NCBI GenBank assembly: GCA_020830965.2
Contig: JACCFC020000013.1
Location: forward strand, 1-64,000
DNA from: Neisseriaceae bacterium TC5R-5
GTDB taxonomy: Bacteria; Pseudomonadota; Gammaproteobacteria; Burkholderiales; Chromobacteriaceae
Direction: 5' to 3'
Length of the DNA stretch: 64,000 bases
Shown: positions 27,687-36,694 of the stretch, piece after piece
How positions within the stretch are numbered: the first letter of the stretch is position 1
How the letters are laid out: every line of letters starts with the position of its first letter
Notes under the pieces: model-generated
Told to the model about the DNA's origin: nothing
The model's database searches: none
Seen by the model: only the letters and a program-made list of their open reading frames with translations
Made by a program: the position numbers and the translations under genes

Positions 27687-28316
27687 TTAGCGCGAAGGTT
27701 TACGAGCGTGGGTGCGGCCTGGCACACCCGGCTTGTTCATGCGCTTAGCATGCTGCAGCTGCAATAAATCTTCAAGTGTTACGCTGATTTGTTTCAACTC
27801 GCCGGGCTGTAAACCGTCCAGCCGCCAAGGGCCGATGGCGATGCGTACCAGCCGCAGCGTGGGTAAGCCGACTTTGGCGGTCATTCTGCGTACCTGACGG
27901 TTTTTGCCTTCGCTGATGATGATTTCCAACCATTCATCGGCGACTGTTTTACGAAAACGTACCGGCGGGTGTCGTGGCCATAATGCCGGTGGCGGGATGC
28001 GCTTCACCTGAGCGGGGCGGGTGGTGAAGTCACTCAGATGGACGCCCTGGCGTAATAAGGCCAGTTGTTGCTCATCGGCTTGGCCTTCTACTTGTACCCA
28101 GTAGGTTTTAGGCAGCTTCCAGCGCGGATCGCTAATGCTGTGCTGCAAATGGCCATCGCCGGTGAGCAGTAGCAGGCCTTCGCTATCGGTGTCCAGGCGG
28201 CCGGCCGGGTACACGTCGGTGATAGCGATATGGTTTTTTAAAGTGGGGTGGCGTTCGTGTTCAGAAAACTGGCAGATCACGCCATAAGGCTTGTTGAATA
28301 AGATCAGATCGGGCAT
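27687..28316 (-). CDS. rluE: 23S rRNA pseudouridine(2457) synthase
   Basis: 209 residues from ATG 28316; a TTG-initiated frame starts 39 bases earlier, and neither has a clear binding site. The RsuA-type catalytic motif is AGRLDTDSEGLLLLTGDG with its nucleophilic Asp, followed by KTYWVQVEG and GKNRQVRRMTAKVGLPTLRL. There is no N-terminal S4 domain, which fits RluE rather than RluB or RluF. Upstream of aceK on the same strand with a 22-base gap, so probably co-transcribed. Confidence 0.88.
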   Translation of the reverse strand: MPDLILFNKPYGVICQFSEHERHPTLKNHIAITDVYPAGRLDTDSEGLLLLTGDGHLQHSISDPRWKLPKTYWVQVEGQADEQQLALLRQGVHLSDFTTRPAQVKRIPPPALWPRHPPVRFRKTVADEWLEIIISEGKNRQVRRMTAKVGLPTLRLVRIAIGPWRLDGLQPGELKQISVTLEDLLQLQHAKRMNKPGVPGRTHARKPSR

Positions 28317-28433
28317 GGAGGTAGCGATGGCTGAAGAATTTGAGGATAATAACAAGGTTCAGCGGGGGGGAATAAGGACAAACGGTAGTTTGCTTCCGCC
28401 TTCTCGCAACAGCTATAGAGCGACTCCCTGTTC

Positions 28434-28552
28434 TTAGAGCCGCTAACAAAACCTCGCAGAGTCCCTGAGCCAAGGCGCGCCGACGCAGACAGTACCAGTG
28501 GTACGGCAAGGAGGCGCAACGCGGGTTTAGGGGTTTTGTTAGCGGCTCTTAA
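28434..28552 (+). repeat. Correia-like repeat, copy C
   Basis: 119 bases from ttagagccgctaacaaaacc to gttttgttagcggctcttaa, perfect terminal inverted repeats of about 17 bases. The core is cagacagtaccagtggtacg, with a perfect gtacc-agt-ggtac hairpin. It fills the intergenic space between divergent rluE and icd, 56 bases before the icd start, where it may carry promoter or structural effects. Confidence 0.9.
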
Positions 28553-28607
28553 GACAGCACCGCTTTAGGTCATTCCCCCAATTTACTATCCCCATGATGG
28601 AGTAGGC

Positions 28608-29855
28608 ATGAGCGCTCAAACCCTGATCAAGGTACCCGCAGCCGGACAAAAAATTATTCCGGGCCAAGCCGTTCCCAATAATCCTATTATTCCTTTCATC
28701 GAAGGCGATGGCATTGGTGTCGATATCACCCCTGTCATGATCAAGGTGATTGATGCTGCCGTCAGCAAAGCCTATGGCGGCAGCAAGAAAATTCACTGGA
28801 TGGAAGTATACGCCGGTGAAAAATCAACCAAGCTTTATGGCCCGGACGAGTGGCTGCCGAAAGAGACTTTCGATGCGCTGAAGGCGTATTCGGTTTCCAT
28901 CAAGGGCCCGATGACCACGCCGGTAGGTGGTGGTATTCGTTCTTTGAATGTGGCCTTACGTCAGGAGCTGGATTTATATCAGTGCGTCCGCCCAGTACGT
29001 TATTTCAAAGGTGTGCCTTCTCCTTTGAAACAGCCGGAACTGACCAATATGGTGATCTTCCGTGAGAATACAGAGGATATTTACGCCGGTATTGAGTGGC
29101 AGGCCGGTTCGGACGAAGCCAAGAAACTATTGCATTTCCTGCAGAACGATTTGGGCGTCAAAAAGATTCGTTTCCCGGAAACGTCTAGTTTTGGTATCAA
29201 GCCGGTGTCCAAGGAAGGGACTGAGCGTCTGGTGCGTGCCGCTATCCAGTATGCGATCGATAATGACCGCAGCAGCGTCACCATCGTCCACAAAGGCAAT
29301 ATCATGAAGTTTACCGAAGGTGGCTTCCGTGATTGGGCGTATGCGCTGGCACAGAATGAATTTGGTGCCCAACTGATTGATGGCGGCCCGTGGTGCAAAT
29401 TCAAAAACCCGCAAACCGGCAGGGATATTATTGTCAAAGACGCGATTGCCGATGCCTTCCTGCAGCAGATTTTATTGCGTCCGGCAGAATATGATGTGGT
29501 GGCGACACTGAATCTGAATGGTGATTATATTTCTGATGCTCTGGCGGCACAGGTAGGTGGTATTGGGATTGCACCTGGCGCGAATATCTCGGATAAGTAC
29601 GCCTGCTTTGAAGCCACGCATGGTACCGCGCCTAAGTATGCCGGTCAGGATAAGGTTAACCCTGGTTCGCTGATTTTATCTGCCGAGATGATGTTGCGTC
29701 ATATGGGCTGGACTGAGGCGGCTGATCTGGTGATTAAATCGATGGAAGCGGCAATTGCCGACAAGCAAGTGACTTATGACTTTGCCCGCTTGATGGAGGG
29801 TGCCACCGAGGTGTCTTGCTCGGCCTTTGGCGATGCCATGATTGCGCGCATGTAA
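28608..29855 (+). CDS. icd: Isocitrate dehydrogenase, NADP-dependent
   Basis: 415 residues, the E. coli Icd size. It oxidatively decarboxylates isocitrate to 2-oxoglutarate in the TCA cycle. [19 protein letters not shown] is the N-terminal motif. The AceK-target serine is S112 in [16 protein letters not shown], and [22 protein letters not shown] and [20 protein letters not shown] are substrate and cofactor segments. The NADP-type residues of the [14 protein letters not shown] region are kept. GGAG is 6 bases before ATG. The phosphorylatable serine and adjacent aceK support post-translational switching of this enzyme. Confidence 0.96.
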   Translation: MSAQTLIKVPAAGQKIIPGQAVPNNPIIPFIEGDGIGVDITPVMIKVIDAAVSKAYGGSKKIHWMEVYAGEKSTKLYGPDEWLPKETFDALKAYSVSIKGPMTTPVGGGIRSLNVALRQELDLYQCVRPVRYFKGVPSPLKQPELTNMVIFRENTEDIYAGIEWQAGSDEAKKLLHFLQNDLGVKKIRFPETSSFGIKPVSKEGTERLVRAAIQYAIDNDRSSVTIVHKGNIMKFTEGGFRDWAYALAQNEFGAQLIDGGPWCKFKNPQTGRDIIVKDAIADAFLQQILLRPAEYDVVATLNLNGDYISDALAAQVGGIGIAPGANISDKYACFEATHGTAPKYAGQDKVNPGSLILSAEMMLRHMGWTEAADLVIKSMEAAIADKQVTYDFARLMEGATEVSCSAFGDAMIARM

Positions 29856-29885
29856 GCACGCTTGGTTTTATTGTTGACCCAATTG

Positions 29886-29914
29886 GCCCCATCCTTTGTG
29901 TGATGGGGCTTTTT
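29886..29914 (+). terminator. Rho-independent terminator of icd
   Basis: An 8-bp stem gccccatc/gatggggc with an 8-base loop is followed by five T residues, 31 bases after the icd stop. Confidence 0.9.
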
Positions 29915-30068
29915 GATTGTATTAGCCACTTTGATGCTCCTTGTTAGCACACATTGTCGTTTTATCCGCGATTAAATTTTCCTGCGCAACAAAGCCAGCT
30001 CTGGCGCGGCTCTGCTCGATGTCTTCTCATCTGACCGCAATGTCAAGACTTGTACTTGCCCACGCTCA

Positions 30069-30116
30069 CCACTACAATTTGGGTATCAAAGTAGCTGTAA
30101 GCAATACATATTGTGT
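30069..30116 (+). promoter_or_regulatory. NrdR box pair upstream of nrdA
   Basis: Two 16-base sites lie at 30069-30084 (about 11 of 16 matches) and 30101-30116 (gcaatacatattgtgt, about 13 of 16) against the NrdR consensus acaCwAtATaTwGtgt. They are separated by 16 bases, the canonical spacing that puts NrdR on one DNA face. They lie 90-135 bases before the nrdA start, as expected for repression of class Ia ribonucleotide reductase. Confidence 0.7.
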
Positions 30117-30150
30117 TTACTCACAGATTGCACACAGCTACCTAACAGAC

Positions 30151-30159
30151 TTGTCCACA
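30151..30159 (+). promoter_or_regulatory. Possible DnaA box in the nrdA leader
   Basis: ttgtccaca differs from the strong DnaA box TTATCCACA at one base. DnaA controls nrdAB in E. coli, so the site is plausible, but a single near match is weak evidence. Confidence 0.35.
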
Positions 30160-30204
30160 GCCTGCATGCTAACAGGACATCATCACCCGTTTATTGAGGA
30201 CACT

Positions 30205-33060
30205 ATGTCATTGACCACTTTTGAAGGGCAAACCGCCACCGAGCTAGGCCGAGCAGCCGCACCACAGGCCGACTTCAGTCAATACCAAACCATTCGTCGT
30301 AATGGGACGGTCGTGCCATTTGAACCTGTCAAAATCTCCATCGCCATGACCAAGGCTTTTATGGCCGTGATGGGTCATCATGGTGCTACCTCAGCCAGTA
30401 TCCGCGACAAAGTTGCCCAACTAAGTGAACAAGTCAGCAATGCGCTGATGCGCCGTAAACCGGAAGGTGGCGCCATTCATATTGAAGATATTCAGGATCA
30501 GGTAGAGCTCTCCCTGATGCGCTTTGGCGAGCACGATGTCGCCCGCGCTTATGTGCTGTATCGTGAACAGCGCAGCCGGGAACGCGCAGCGCAAGGCCAG
30601 GCGCTCAATCAGGTACAAATCAATGTAGTACGCAAAGATGGCCGCAAACTGCCGCTAGACGTTGCCCAGCTACGTGCCAGCATTACCGCAGCCAGCCACA
30701 ATCTGGCCGGCATCGATATCGATGCCATTCTGAGCGAAACCCTCAAGAATATTTATGATGGCGTGCCCGAAGCCGAAGTGAATAAATCGGCTGTTTTGGC
30801 CGCGCGTGCGATGATTGAGCAAGACCCGGCTTACGATTACGTGACGGCGCGTCTGCTGCTGGGCAATATCCGTCTGGAAATTCTGGGCGAGGCCATCAGC
30901 CAGCAGGACATGGCCAAGCACTACCCACTGTATTTCTCTAGCTTTATTCAGCAAGGTATTGCGGCCGAACTTCTGGACGAAAAACTGGCTGAATTCGACC
31001 TGAAAAAACTGGGCGCGGCACTGAACAGCGAGCGCGACCTGCAATTCAACTATTTGGGCTTGCAAACCCTGTATGACCGCTACTTCCTGCATATAGACGG
31101 CAAGCGTATCGAAATGCCACAGGCTTTCTATATGCGTGTGGCGATGGGGCTGGCACTGAATGAGGTGAATCGCGAAGCACGCGCCATCGAGTTTTACCAT
31201 GTGCTGTCCAGCTTTGACTTTATGTCTTCTACCCCGACGCTGTTCAACTCGGGTAGTCGCCGCAGCCAGCTTTCCAGTTGCTACCTCACCACCATTGCGG
31301 ATGACTTGGACAATATCTACGAAGGCATCAAGGAAAATGCGCTACTGTCCAAATTTGCCGGTGGTTTGGGCAATGACTGGACAGCAGTACGGGCGATGGG
31401 CAGCCATATCAAAGGCACCAATGGTAAAAGCCAGGGCGTAGTGCCCTTCCTGAAAGTGGTTAACGATACCGCCGTTGCCGTCAATCAGGGTGGCAAGCGC
31501 AAAGGGGCGGTCTGTGCGTATCTGGAAACCTGGCACGCCGATATTGAAGAGTTTCTGGAACTGCGTAAGAACACCGGTGACGATCGTAGACGCACGCATG
31601 ATATGAACACAGCCAACTGGGTACCGGATTTGTTCATGAAGCGCGTCATGGACGGTGCCGAGTGGAGCCTGTTCTCACCATCAGAAACCCCGGACCTGCA
31701 CGATCTGTACGGCGCGGCCTTTGAACAGCGCTACCAGGCTTACGAAGCGATGGGTGAGCGCGGCGAACTCAAAGTGTATAAACGCCTGCCGGCACTGACC
31801 CTGTGGCGCAAGATGCTGACCATGCTGTTTGAAACCGGCCACCCGTGGATGACTTTCAAAGACCCATGCAATATCCGCAGCCCGCAACAGCATATGGGGG
31901 TGGTACACAGCTCGAATCTATGTACCGAAATCACCTTAAATACCAATGCCGACGAAATTGCCGTCTGTAATCTTGGCTCGGTCAACCTGCCGGCCCATCT
32001 GAAAGACGACGGCAGTCTGGACGCCGAGAAACTGCAAGCTACCATCCGCACCGCGCTGCGCATGCTGGACAATGTAATCGACATCAATTTCTACCCGGTC
32101 AAGAAAGCGCGCAACTCCAACCTGAAACACCGTCCGGTGGGTATGGGCATTATGGGTTTCCAGGACTGCCTGCACCAAAAGCGTGTGCCATATGGCTCGG
32201 ATGCCGCGGTAGAGTTTGCTGACGAATCCATGGAAATGGTGGCTTACTATGCCTATTGGGCATCCACCGAACTCGCCGCTGAGCGTGGCCGCTACCCTTC
32301 CTATAAGGGCAGCCTGTGGGATCGTGGCATTCTGCCGCATGACAGCCTTAATCTGCTGGCAGCCGAACGCGGCGGTTACCTGGACGTGGATCGCAGCGAA
32401 CGCATGGACTGGAACAGCCTGCGGCAACGTATCAAAACCCATGGCATGCGTAATAGCAACTGCCTGGCCATTGCCCCCACCGCCACGATTGCCAACATTA
32501 TCGGCGTCTCGGCCAGTATTGAACCGACTTACCAGAATCTGTTTGTTAAATCGAATCTGTCCGGCGAGTTCACCGTAAGCAATGAATATCTGGTACGAGA
32601 TTTGAAACAGGCTGGCCTGTGGGACGAAGTGATGGTGTCTGATCTGAAGTATTTTGATGGCAGCCTGGGCCAGATCGACCGCGTCCCCGCCGAACTGAAA
32701 GCACTGTATGCCACCGCTTTTGAACTGGACCCGCGTTGGCTGGTAGAAGCCGCCTCACGTCGGCAAAAGTGGATAGACCAGGCGCAATCGCTCAATCTGT
32801 ATATGGCTGGTGCCTCCGGTAAAAAACTGGACGAGCTGTACAAGTATGCCTGGGTGAAGGGTTTGAAAACCACCTATTACCTGCGCACCTTGGCCGCCAC
32901 CAGTGCGGAAAAATCCACCGGTTCCGGTGGCGAACTCAACGCGGTAGGCAATGGCAAAGCCACCGAAAAAACCAGTGCCGACAGTATGGCGAACACCGTA
33001 CCCGCTACCGACGCCAAGTTTTGCAGTATTGATGATCCTGGCTGCGAGAGCTGTCAGTAA
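30205..33060 (+). CDS. nrdA: Class Ia ribonucleoside-diphosphate reductase, large subunit
   Basis: 951 residues from ATG 30205, chosen for GAGG 6 bases upstream; the open frame extends to 29941 but crosses the regulatory region. Two ATP-cone domains in tandem (about residues 28-120, RRNGTVVPFEPVKISIAMTK; and 137-225, VVRKDGRKLPLDVAQLRASI) precede the catalytic barrel. Radical-chemistry cysteines lie in SQLSSCYL and SSNLCTEITLNT, with NCLAIAPTATIANIIGVS downstream. The C-terminal CSIDDPGCESCQ carries the redox pair that reloads the site. Tandem cones suggest dATP allosteric control as in Pseudomonas NrdA. Makes dNDPs with NrdB. Confidence 0.95.
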   Translation: MSLTTFEGQTATELGRAAAPQADFSQYQTIRRNGTVVPFEPVKISIAMTKAFMAVMGHHGATSASIRDKVAQLSEQVSNALMRRKPEGGAIHIEDIQDQVELSLMRFGEHDVARAYVLYREQRSRERAAQGQALNQVQINVVRKDGRKLPLDVAQLRASITAASHNLAGIDIDAILSETLKNIYDGVPEAEVNKSAVLAARAMIEQDPAYDYVTARLLLGNIRLEILGEAISQQDMAKHYPLYFSSFIQQGIAAELLDEKLAEFDLKKLGAALNSERDLQFNYLGLQTLYDRYFLHIDGKRIEMPQAFYMRVAMGLALNEVNREARAIEFYHVLSSFDFMSSTPTLFNSGSRRSQLSSCYLTTIADDLDNIYEGIKENALLSKFAGGLGNDWTAVRAMGSHIKGTNGKSQGVVPFLKVVNDTAVAVNQGGKRKGAVCAYLETWHADIEEFLELRKNTGDDRRRTHDMNTANWVPDLFMKRVMDGAEWSLFSPSETPDLHDLYGAAFEQRYQAYEAMGERGELKVYKRLPALTLWRKMLTMLFETGHPWMTFKDPCNIRSPQQHMGVVHSSNLCTEITLNTNADEIAVCNLGSVNLPAHLKDDGSLDAEKLQATIRTALRMLDNVIDINFYPVKKARNSNLKHRPVGMGIMGFQDCLHQKRVPYGSDAAVEFADESMEMVAYYAYWASTELAAERGRYPSYKGSLWDRGILPHDSLNLLAAERGGYLDVDRSERMDWNSLRQRIKTHGMRNSNCLAIAPTATIANIIGVSASIEPTYQNLFVKSNLSGEFTVSNEYLVRDLKQAGLWDEVMVSDLKYFDGSLGQIDRVPAELKALYATAFELDPRWLVEAASRRQKWIDQAQSLNLYMAGASGKKLDELYKYAWVKGLKTTYYLRTLAATSAEKSTGSGGELNAVGNGKATEKTSADSMANTVPATDAKFCSIDDPGCESCQ

Positions 33061-33138
33061 TCATTAGGGATGGCTGGCCATTAGCGGCCAGCCATAAGGG
33101 TTTTGTTGGTGTCTGTTAAAACCATCATGGAGTAGATT

Positions 33139-33342
33139 ATGAGCACCACGGTTTTCTGCATTGCTCGCCACAGCGAACATGGCGAATCCATGAGTTTTCG
33201 TAAGCTGGGCAGTCTGCAACTCACCGTCAATGATGTCCCGGCACTCCCCGCCAGCCAGCAGCCACCGCGGCTTATCCGCATTTTGCACCACAGCAGCCAG
33301 CCGCTTGACTCGCAGCCGATCAAGCGTAAACAACCGGCCTGA
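33139..33342 (+). CDS. Small hypothetical protein between nrdA and nrdB
   Basis: 67 residues beginning MSTTVFCIARHSEHGESMSF, Pro/Gln-rich at the C-terminal end. The ATG has GGAG 6 bases upstream, the same arrangement as icd, which is the main reason to call it. It sits in the 322-base gap between nrdA and nrdB with the same direction. No family is recognised, and no membrane segment or signal peptide is present. It could be leader sequence for nrdB rather than a protein gene. Confidence 0.4.
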   Translation: MSTTVFCIARHSEHGESMSFRKLGSLQLTVNDVPALPASQQPPRLIRILHHSSQPLDSQPIKRKQPA

Positions 33343-33382
33343 TATCGGCCAGCCAGGCGATAGATATTGATTAGGAACACCT

Positions 33383-34447
33383 ATGTTGAATTTTGAAAAT
33401 AAGACTCTGCCCACCGCCAGCCCCACCGACAGCGGACGCGTGCAGGCCAGCGACAAAAAAGTGATTAACGGCACCACTGACGTTAACCAGCTAGTCCCGT
33501 TCAAACACAAATGGGCCTGGGAAAAATACCTGGCGCAATGCGCCAACCACTGGATGCCGCAAGAAGTGAATATGCAGCGCGACATCGAACAATGGAAAAC
33601 CGGCCAGCTCAGCGAAGACGAAATGCGCATCGTCAAACGCAATCTCGGCTTCTTTGTCACCGCCGACTCGCTGGCGGCCAATAATATTGTGCTGGGCACC
33701 TATCGCCAGATTACCAGCCCGGAATGCCGCCAGTTTCTGTTACGGCAGGCTTTTGACGAAGCCATCCACACCCATGCTTACCAGTACATCGTGGAAAGCC
33801 TGGGGCTGGACGAAGGTGAAGTGTTTAACGCCTATAAGGAAATCAAATCCATCCGCGATAAAGACGAATTTCTGATTCCGTTTATCGACGTGTTGACCGA
33901 CCCGGCGTTTAAAACCGGCACCATCGAAAACGATCAAAAGCTGCTCAAATCGCTGATTGTGTTTGCCTGCATCATGGAAGGCCTGTTCTTCTACGTTGGC
34001 TTTGTGCAGATTCTGGCACTGGGCCGCCAAAATAAAATGACTGGCGCGGCCGAACAGTATCAATACATCCTGCGTGATGAATCCATGCACTGTAATTTTG
34101 GTATTGATCTGATCAATACCGTGAAGCTGGAAAACCCGCAGCTCTGGACTGAGAGCCTGAAGGACGACATTATCGAACTGTTTAAACAGGCGGTAGACTT
34201 GGAATATGCGTACGCCGAAGACACCATGCCGCGTGGTGTGCTGGGCCTGAACGCCAGCATGTTTAAAGAGTATCTGCGCTTTATCGCCAACCGCCGCATG
34301 CAGCAGATCGGCCTAGAGCCGCTGTTTCCCGGGGTGAATAATCCCTTCCCGTGGATGAGTGAGATGATAGACCTGAAGAAAGAGAAGAATTTCTTTGAAA
34401 CCCGGGTGACTGAATATCAGACTGGCGGGGCGTTGAGTTGGGATTGA
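33383..34447 (+). CDS. nrdB: Class Ia ribonucleoside-diphosphate reductase, small subunit
   Basis: 354 residues. This subunit houses the diiron centre and tyrosyl radical that starts catalysis in NrdA. Metal-ligand helices include [32 protein letters not shown] (ligand Glu/His and the radical Tyr region), [11 protein letters not shown] and [13 protein letters not shown]. The C-terminal tail ending in [12 protein letters not shown] is the NrdA-docking peptide. AGGA lies 8 bases before the ATG. Followed by a strong terminator. Confidence 0.95.
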   Translation: MLNFENKTLPTASPTDSGRVQASDKKVINGTTDVNQLVPFKHKWAWEKYLAQCANHWMPQEVNMQRDIEQWKTGQLSEDEMRIVKRNLGFFVTADSLAANNIVLGTYRQITSPECRQFLLRQAFDEAIHTHAYQYIVESLGLDEGEVFNAYKEIKSIRDKDEFLIPFIDVLTDPAFKTGTIENDQKLLKSLIVFACIMEGLFFYVGFVQILALGRQNKMTGAAEQYQYILRDESMHCNFGIDLINTVKLENPQLWTESLKDDIIELFKQAVDLEYAYAEDTMPRGVLGLNASMFKEYLRFIANRRMQQIGLEPLFPGVNNPFPWMSEMIDLKKEKNFFETRVTEYQTGGALSWD

Positions 34448-34543
34448 TGTTTGTGAAGTTGTCGAGCGATATGTAAGCTTGTCAAAATGAAGATTAGCTT
34501 GCACTCGACGACACATAAATTTGCTCTCTAGTGCAAAGCAAAA

Positions 34544-34572
34544 CAAAAGCCCCATCAATGATGGGGCTTTTG
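34544..34572 (+). terminator. Rho-independent terminator of nrdB
   Basis: A 13-bp perfect stem (caaaagccccatc with gatggggcttttg) and a 3-base loop. The T residues of the right arm give the release tract on either strand. Confidence 0.88.
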
Positions 34573-34628
34573 CATCAGATCAAGTCTGAATTTTTACAAA
34601 TTACCCGTATGTATTACCAAGGACCTAG

Positions 34629-34760
34629 TCAGCCTGTCTGGTTAGTGATTCCGAGATCATCATCGTCGACAATGCATCGGACGACGACAACATTTCTGCT
34701 CTCAAAACGCTCGCAGGGGAAAATGAGCTGCTTAACCTACAGGAATATATCGCGTATTGA
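34629..34760 (+). pseudogene. Fragment of a family 2 glycosyltransferase
   Basis: One frame encodes 43 residues between stops, including SEIIIVDNASDDDNISALKT. The string EIIIVDNASxD is the nucleotide-binding signature of GT-A family 2 glycosyltransferases. There is no start codon or remaining catalytic part (no DxD-containing second half), so this is a relic. It lies between the nrdB terminator and cysNC, marking a recombination junction, perhaps from a surface-polysaccharide locus. Confidence 0.5.
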
Positions 34761-34786
34761 GCAAGAGGTAATTCGTGGTACCAGAT

Positions 34787-36694
34787 CTATAACAACCCAA
34801 TCAACTGCTTCACCGTCACCTCCAACGCCATTTTTCCAGCATCAATAATGACTTCGGGTGCCATAGGAGGCTCGTAAGGACTGCTGATCCCGGTCATATT
34901 GGGCAATTGTCCACTACGAGCTTTTTTGTAAAGCCCTTTCGGATCGCGTTGCTCGCAAACGGATAGCGGAGTATCAACAAACACCTCAACAAAGTCATTC
35001 TCGCCAATAAGTTGGCGCGCCATATCACGCTCTGCTCGGAATGGGCTGATAAAAGCGGTCATCACAATCAAGCCCGCATCCATCATTAACTTAGCTACCT
35101 CAGCCACTCGGCGAATATTTTCCACGCGATCAGCATCGGTGAAACCAAGATCTTTATTCAGGCCTTGACGTACATTATCCCCATCTAGAATGTAAGTCTG
35201 TTTACCTTGGGCATGCAGGGCTTTTTCAAGTGCATTAGCGATAGTAGACTTGCCAGAGCCAGATAATCCGGTAAACCAGATAACTTTACCCTTGTGACCA
35301 TTCAGTTGCTCGCGCTCCTGACGGGTGATACTCAGAGCCTGGCGATGTACATTTTGGGCTCGACGTAAATTGTGGCGAATGAATCCGGCAGCCACCGTGG
35401 CCTGATTAAAGCGATCCACCAAGATGAAGCCCCCTAAACTTGAGGAGTGCTCGTAAGCATCAAGCACCAGCGGCCGACTGAGAGCGAAATTAGCAACCGC
35501 AATGTCGTTGAGCGCCAGTTGTCGGCAGGATTCGTGGGCCAGCGTATTAACATCGGTTCGATATTTGATTGTAGTGATTGATGCACTGGCCCACTGGTTG
35601 GCGAGTTTGAGATCGTAGCTGCGCCCAACCAAGCCAGCGTCCTCATGCATCCAAACCAAGGTGGCTTCAAATTGATCGGTCATTTCTAACGGTGCATCAG
35701 CAGCAGCTATAATGTCACCACGCGAAGCATCAAGCTCTTTGTCCAGCACCAGGGTTATAGCATCCCCAGCATGGGCTTCAGAAAGGTCACCATCATAGGT
35801 AACCAATCGCTCAACTTGGGCGATCTGTCCCGAGGCCGTAATACGTACCGAATCACCTACCGCAATGCAGCCACTCGCTACGGTACCACTAAAGCCACGA
35901 AAATCTGGATTGGGACGATTAACCCATTGCACCGGGAACACAAAACGCCTGTCCGTAATCCGTGAGGCATCAATCGTTTCTAAATAACCAATTAAAGTCG
36001 GCCCCGAGTACCAAGGGGTACGTGCCGAACGGGTGGTCACGTTGTCGCCTTCTAAGGCAGACACAGGGATAGCGGTGACACTTGCAAATTGCAATGTTTC
36101 AGTCTGTTTCTGGAAGCTTTCGGCAATACTCTGGTAAACCCGAGCATCAAAACCGACCAGATCCATTTTATTAATCGCCAGCACTACCTGGCGTATACCC
36201 ATCAGCGATACCAAATAGGCGTGGCGACGCGTTTGCGTCAGTACGCCATGGCGTGCATCAATCAGAATAACCGCAACATCCGCCGTCGACGCAGCGGTAA
36301 TCATATTGCGGGTGTATTGCTCGTGCCCTGGCGTATCAGCCACGATGAACTTGCGCCGTAAGGTGGAGAAAAAACGATAGGCCACATCAATAGTAATACC
36401 CTGCTCACGTTCTGCCACCAAGCCATCCACCAGCAAGGCTAGATCGACCTGCTCACCTTGGGTGCCATGGCGTTTGGAGTCAGCTTCTAACGAGACTAGC
36501 TCATCGTCAAAAATTTGCTGAGACTCCCACAATAATCGGCCAATCAAGGTACTTTTCCCCTCATCCACACTGCCACAGGTGATGAAACGCAGCTGACCTT
36601 GGCTAGCTTGGCGAGTCAACCATTCAGCGACAGAAACTATTTCAGGTCGGACGTGCGTATTACTACTTATTTTATTTTTCTTTGGACGCGCCAT
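34787..36694 (-). CDS. cysN: Bifunctional sulfate adenylyltransferase subunit 1 / adenylylsulfate kinase (CysNC)
   Basis: 635 residues. Residues about 30-440 are the CysN GTPase (P-loop [34 protein letters not shown]) with EF-Tu-like beta-barrels. Residues about 465-635 are APS kinase ([20 protein letters not shown], then [15 protein letters not shown] and [16 protein letters not shown]). With CysD it makes APS from sulfate, ATP and GTP, and the kinase domain converts APS to PAPS. Fusion is the NodQ/CysNC layout. Its ATG shares one base with the cysD stop, so translation is coupled. PAPS may serve cysteine synthesis or sulfation. Confidence 0.95.
   Translation of the reverse strand: MARPKKNKISSNTHVRPEIVSVAEWLTRQASQGQLRFITCGSVDEGKSTLIGRLLWESQQIFDDELVSLEADSKRHGTQGEQVDLALLVDGLVAEREQGITIDVAYRFFSTLRRKFIVADTPGHEQYTRNMITAASTADVAVILIDARHGVLTQTRRHAYLVSLMGIRQVVLAINKMDLVGFDARVYQSIAESFQKQTETLQFASVTAIPVSALEGDNVTTRSARTPWYSGPTLIGYLETIDASRITDRRFVFPVQWVNRPNPDFRGFSGTVASGCIAVGDSVRITASGQIAQVERLVTYDGDLSEAHAGDAITLVLDKELDASRGDIIAAADAPLEMTDQFEATLVWMHEDAGLVGRSYDLKLANQWASASITTIKYRTDVNTLAHESCRQLALNDIAVANFALSRPLVLDAYEHSSSLGGFILVDRFNQATVAAGFIRHNLRRAQNVHRQALSITRQEREQLNGHKGKVIWFTGLSGSGKSTIANALEKALHAQGKQTYILDGDNVRQGLNKDLGFTDADRVENIRRVAEVAKLMMDAGLIVMTAFISPFRAERDMARQLIGENDFVEVFVDTPLSVCEQRDPKGLYKKARSGQLPNMTGISSPYEPPMAPEVIIDAGKMALEVTVKQLIGLL

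Noticed and set aside
29941-30204. Extended NrdA start giving 88 more residues
   Set aside because: The extension would cover the NrdR boxes and lacks a ribosome binding site, while ATG 30205 has one and matches the family start.
33064-33699. A 211-codon minus-strand frame opposite nrdB
   Set aside because: Most of it is antisense to nrdB and it has no protein-like character; it is a shadow of codon bias.
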